A DNA stretch of 8,695 bases from Bacillota bacterium (GTDB taxonomy: Bacteria; Bacillota; Clostridia; Lachnospirales; Lachnospiraceae): NCBI GenBank assembly GCA_023436765.1, contig JAEZHX010000204.1, positions 1 through 8,695 on the forward strand, given 5' to 3'. Position numbers and translations under genes: made by a program. This document shows, piece by piece, positions 5,811 through 8,695 of the stretch (its first letter is position 1; every line of letters begins with the position of its first letter). A model generated the notes under the pieces. The model saw only the letters and a program-made list of their open reading frames with translations, did not search any database and had not been told where the DNA came from.

Positions 5811-6838
5811 TGGAACAAAGCAATATGATAAGAAAGGGATATGCGAATAGGAAACGCCGCTGGATTGCGGTGACACTGTTCCTGGCAGCAGTAACACTGA
5901 TCCTTTCCCTTGCGATGCTAATTCTAGGCAATACGAATTACTCAGCTTTTACAGTGATCAGGGTTCTGATGGGAGAACAGATGGGGAGTGCCACCTTTGC
6001 CATAGGTACATTGCGGTTGCCTAGAATGCTGACCGGATTGCTGGTAGGTCTGGCCTTTGGAATGGCGGGGAATACCTTTCAGTCCATGCTCCGGAATCCC
6101 TTAGCCAGTCCGGATATCATAGGTATTACCTCCGGTTCCGGTGTGGCAGCAGTATTCTGTATTCTTATCCTTAAGCTGAGCGGTCCGGTGGTCTCCATCG
6201 CTGCAGTGATTTCAGGAATTCTCGTTGCTGTGTTAATTTATATTCTCTCCAAGGGAGGGAATTTTTCCGGAGGCAGGCTGATCCTGATTGGAATAGGGAT
6301 ACAGGCGATGCTAAGTGCGGCAATATCCTATTTGCTACTTAGAGCCAATCAGTATGATGTGCCTGCAGCCCTCCGCTGGCTCAGCGGTAGTCTAAATGGG
6401 ATGCAGATGAAGGGGATCCCTAAGCTTGCTTTCGTGGTTCTTGTCTTTGGGACTATTCTGATATTTCTGGGAGAGCACCTGAAAATACTGGAGCTGGGAG
6501 AACATTCAGCGATAGCTCTTGGTTTAAAAACGGACCAAATCCGGTTGTTACTGATGCTGAGCGCGGTAGCGCTGATTGCTTTTGCGACAGCAGTTACAGG
6601 GCCTGTATCCTTTGTGGCTTTTCTGGCCGGTCCGATAGCAGGCAGGCTTGTAGGTCTTGGAACCTCAAATATACTACCCTCTGGTCTTGTTGGTGCTGTT
6701 TTAATACTTGGAGGGGACCTGATTGGGCAGTTTTTGTTCGATACACGTTTTCCGGTCGGGATTATCACAGGAATATTAGGGGCGCCTTATCTGCTTTACT
6801 TATTAATCAGAATGAATCGAACAGGAGGATCGGTATGA
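5807..6838 (+). CDS. FecCD-type iron-siderophore ABC permease, subunit 2
   Basis: 343 residues, same family as the preceding permease but clearly diverged, as expected of heterodimer partners such as FepD/FepG or FecC/FecD. Seen: a longer basic N-terminus (RKGYANRKRRW), R70-L-P-R73, the R96-N-P-L-A-S-P-D-I-I-G-I-T segment, the coupling segment L230-G-E-H-S-A-I-A-L-G-L240, T-G-P-V-S-F-V-A-F, and a conserved end G-D-L-I-G-Q...P-V-G-I-I-T-G-I-L-G-A-P-Y. The ATG at 5807 overlaps the previous stop (ATGA), with a second in-frame ATG at 5810; AAGGAG at 5793-5798 serves either. Its own stop overlaps the ATPase start. Membrane-embedded half of the importer channel. Confidence 0.93.
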   Translation: MMEQSNMIRKGYANRKRRWIAVTLFLAAVTLILSLAMLILGNTNYSAFTVIRVLMGEQMGSATFAIGTLRLPRMLTGLLVGLAFGMAGNTFQSMLRNPLASPDIIGITSGSGVAAVFCILILKLSGPVVSIAAVISGILVAVLIYILSKGGNFSGGRLILIGIGIQAMLSAAISYLLLRANQYDVPAALRWLSGSLNGMQMKGIPKLAFVVLVFGTILIFLGEHLKILELGEHSAIALGLKTDQIRLLLMLSAVALIAFATAVTGPVSFVAFLAGPIAGRLVGLGTSNILPSGLVGAVLILGGDLIGQFLFDTRFPVGIITGILGAPYLLYLLIRMNRTGGSV

Positions 6839-7647
6839 TGGATGCAAGAAGATTGGAAGCCGGTAATTTAGTGGCAGGATATGATAATAAAATCATTATT
6901 GATGATGTTGATATCGTGATCCCAAGCGGTAAAATCAGTGTCATAGTCGGAGCAAATGCTTCGGGTAAATCTACTCTGCTGAAAACACTATCCAGGTTGA
7001 TACATCCGGATTCTGGAAGAATCCTTCTGGATGGCAGAGAGATCAAAAACTATCCCTCCAAGCATTTAGCGCAGCTTTTAGGATTACTCCCCCAATCTCC
7101 GATTGTACCGGATGGAATTGCTGTATCGGATTTGGTTGCCCGGGGTCGATTCCCCTATCATACCTTCTTAAAAGGAATGGAAAAAAAGGATTATGAAGCA
7201 GTGGAGGAAGCCCTGGATATTATGGGGATCACAGAGCTGGCCAATCGAAGTGTAAATGAGCTTTCGGGAGGACAGCGACAGAGGGTCTGGATCGCCATGG
7301 CGTTAGCCCAGCAGACGGATATCCTGCTTCTTGATGAACCTACGACTTATCTTGATATCACCTATCAGATTGAAATTCTTGATTTACTGACGGATCTGAA
7401 CCGCAAGCGAGGAACCACCATCGTAATGGTACTCCACGATATCAACCTGTCCGCCCGATATGCTGACCATATCTTTGCGGTGAAGAAAGGGAAGCTGGTT
7501 GCCCAGGGGGCTCCTGCCGAGGTAATCACGGAAGAGCTGATAAATCAGGTCTTTGGTCTGAGCTGTACCGTAATGAGGGATCCGGTTTCCGGTTCTCCCT
7601 TTATTATCCCGAAGGGAAGATATTATATTATGCAGCAGAATGCATAG
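6835..7647 (+). CDS. Iron-siderophore ABC transporter ATP-binding protein (FepC/FecE/FhuC type)
   Basis: 270-residue cytosolic ATPase that powers the importer. All nucleotide-binding motifs are intact: Walker A G39-A-N-A-S-G-K-S-T47, Q-loop Q87, signature L143-S-G-G-Q147, Walker B I163-L-L-L-D-E168 followed by P-T-T-Y-L-D, and the switch His H201 in VLHDIN. The R103-G-R-F-P-Y-H stretch after the Q-loop is typical of the FecE/FepC/FhuC branch, and the length is normal. AGGAGG (6823-6828) lies 6 bases before the ATG at 6835; a second in-frame ATG at 6838 is possible. It overlaps the second permease by ATGA and is the last gene before a strong terminator, so the operon ends here. Confidence 0.95.
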   Translation: MMDARRLEAGNLVAGYDNKIIIDDVDIVIPSGKISVIVGANASGKSTLLKTLSRLIHPDSGRILLDGREIKNYPSKHLAQLLGLLPQSPIVPDGIAVSDLVARGRFPYHTFLKGMEKKDYEAVEEALDIMGITELANRSVNELSGGQRQRVWIAMALAQQTDILLLDEPTTYLDITYQIEILDLLTDLNRKRGTTIVMVLHDINLSARYADHIFAVKKGKLVAQGAPAEVITEELINQVFGLSCTVMRDPVSGSPFIIPKGRYYIMQQNA

Positions 7648-7692
7648 TGTGGGATGAATACCACCATGCAGGAATTCTTTTATCATGAGAAT

Positions 7693-7724
7693 AAGCCGGT
7701 CGGGGGTTCCCGGCCGGCTTTTTT
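7693..7724 (+). terminator. Rho-independent terminator of the siderophore operon
   Basis: AAGCCGGTCGGG (7693-7704) pairs with CCCGGCCGGCTT (7709-7720) with a single G-T wobble and a 4-base loop. It is G+C rich and is followed by an unbroken run of T (six from 7719 to 7724). It lies 45 bases after the ATPase stop. On the minus strand no T run follows, so it serves the + strand operon only. Confidence 0.9.
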
Positions 7725-7802
7725 CACGCGCAAACAAAGCTAAGTGAACAAGCAAGTTCGCATGGTACTATGGTTTTGGACTAAGTCTGATCGAAAGGTT
7801 CT

Positions 7803-8695
7803 TCAAGAGATTGGCTTCCATTCATAGATGTAGCTGGTTCCCTGCTTCGCTCCATGGAATAATGTCCTTAGTGCAATCTTATCCCCTTCCTTCTGCCCGG
7901 ATGGGGCAGAGGCTGTCAGAGTCTCACTGACAGAGTATACCTGGACTGTTTCATAAGTATCAATCGAGAAATAGTCCTTTCCTTCCTTGTTTGTAAAGGA
8001 GGTCGAAGCTCCTGAAGAGTAGCCCGGCTCCGTATTCCATTCATCAAAATCTGCCGAGGCAGCAGCCTTGTCAGTGTAATAGGAAAGATTCTGTGATCCG
8101 AAAGCCAGGTTCATGGACAGAGTGACTGTTTCACCGCCTTGTATGATGGATGGAGGCACTGAGAAGGTACAGGTGGAGGTGCTGTTTTCCCCGTTCAGAA
8201 TCGGCGGATCATAATAGGTATCCGTATCACCGAGGTATTTCCAGGTATAACTGTAGCTTCCGGGAGCGGAGCTTGCGCTCACTTCGTATATTCCGCCACT
8301 GTTGGTTTCATTCACATAATCCTTACCGTCATAATTCACTGTATCCACAAGCACCCAGGCGAATTCAGCCGTATCGGCAGGAAGATCGGTGTCTGCCTCA
8401 TCAGGCGGAGCAGTTGGAAGCAGTTCCTTCTCACCGGTACTTTTAAGCAGGATCGTCGTGGTAGGGTAGGAGACCTTGTAGGGAACAGTCAGGGTAGGAG
8501 TATCCTCACCGGGTGCAAATAATTCTACCCGGTTAGGGGAACCGGACTGCATATGTCCAAGAATGGTGAACGAAGTGTTCAGCGTTCCCTGATCGGACAG
8601 CTTTCCGGTCCATCCCTTCGGGTCCGTGCTCCCGGAGAGGGGAGCGAAGCGCAGGGTATAACCCCCGTACAGGTAATCCCCCGCCTTCTCGGGCT
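7803..8695 (-). CDS. C-terminal part of an unrecognised, possibly extracellular protein (start outside window)
   Basis: The minus frame stays open from the right edge to a TGA at 7803-7805, giving 296 visible residues. The first internal ATG (complement of 8550-8552) has no ribosome binding site, and the frame continues upstream with sensible sequence (GDYLYGGYTLRFAPLSG...), so the true start lies beyond the window. Composition is rich in Ser, Thr, Gly, Asp and Tyr with few basic residues and a single cysteine. There is a low-complexity Pro/Asp/Glu linker (PTAPPDEADTDLPADTAE), and alternating segments such as IIQGGETVTLSMNLAF suggest beta-sandwich domains. No membrane segment or cell-wall sorting signal is seen at the C-terminus, which ends YIYEWKPIS. 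I do not recognise the family; a secreted or surface protein is an inference from composition. It converges on the siderophore operon, and no clear terminator follows its stop on the minus strand. Confidence 0.75.
   Translation of the reverse strand, partial: PEKAGDYLYGGYTLRFAPLSGSTDPKGWTGKLSDQGTLNTSFTILGHMQSGSPNRVELFAPGEDTPTLTVPYKVSYPTTTILLKSTGEKELLPTAPPDEADTDLPADTAEFAWVLVDTVNYDGKDYVNETNSGGIYEVSASSAPGSYSYTWKYLGDTDTYYDPPILNGENSTSTCTFSVPPSIIQGGETVTLSMNLAFGSQNLSYYTDKAAASADFDEWNTEPGYSSGASTSFTNKEGKDYFSIDTYETVQVYSVSETLTASAPSGQKEGDKIALRTLFHGAKQGTSYIYEWKPIS

Noticed and set aside
8150..8446. Plus-strand open frame of 98 codons opposite the partial right-hand gene
   Set aside because: Its composition is dominated by Arg, His, Ser and Cys, typical of a shadow frame, and no ribosome binding site precedes it.

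Overview
The window looks like chromosomal DNA of a low-to-moderate G+C Gram-positive anaerobe. The best guess is a clostridium of the Lachnospiraceae type. The grounds are Firmicutes-style ribosome binding sites (AAGGAG, AGGAGG), a lipoprotein with a Gram-positive type lipobox, a consensus-like Fur box, and a stand-alone RsmH paralogue with a basic N-terminal extension that I associate from memory with clostridia. Genus cannot be fixed from the sequence alone. No rRNA, tRNA, insertion sequence or CRISPR array was seen.

Layout, left to right. (1) Bases 1-74 hold the probable last codons of an unidentified + strand gene, followed by two hairpins (162-201 and 213-234). (2) A promoter (TTGACA at 254) drives a yybP-ykoY manganese riboswitch (about 289-395), which ends in an intrinsic terminator (381-443) that competes with aptamer helix P1. 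It controls a TMEM165/GDT1 (UPF0016) cation exporter at 475-1596. That protein carries an unusual C-terminal cytosolic extension of about 155 residues with a four-cysteine cluster. A DUF1456/YehS-type protein (1654-2178) follows 57 bases later on the same strand. (3) A bidirectional hairpin terminator (2216-2245) separates this unit from a convergent, minus-strand rsmH-like rRNA methyltransferase gene (2253-3314) that stands outside any cell-division cluster. (4) A 406-base intergenic region carries the rsmH upstream signals and then a Fur box (3572-3590) overlapping a promoter. It precedes a compact four-gene iron-siderophore ABC importer operon: lipoprotein binding protein (3721-4815), two FecCD-type permeases (4812-5810 and 5807-6838) and an ATPase (6835-7647). 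Each junction overlaps by ATGA, and the operon ends in a strong intrinsic terminator (7693-7724). (5) From 7803 to the right edge, a minus-strand open frame with no start inside the window encodes the C-terminal end of an unrecognised Ser/Thr/Gly/Asp/Tyr-rich protein, perhaps extracellular.

The window therefore holds two metal-homeostasis units: an Mn-sensing RNA switch in front of a probable Mn exporter, and an iron-repressed siderophore importer. They are separated by an rRNA modification gene. The least ordinary items are the cysteine-bearing extension of the GDT1 exporter, the divergent rsmH paralogue, and the structured leader of the siderophore operon. I do not see a clearly new multi-gene system.
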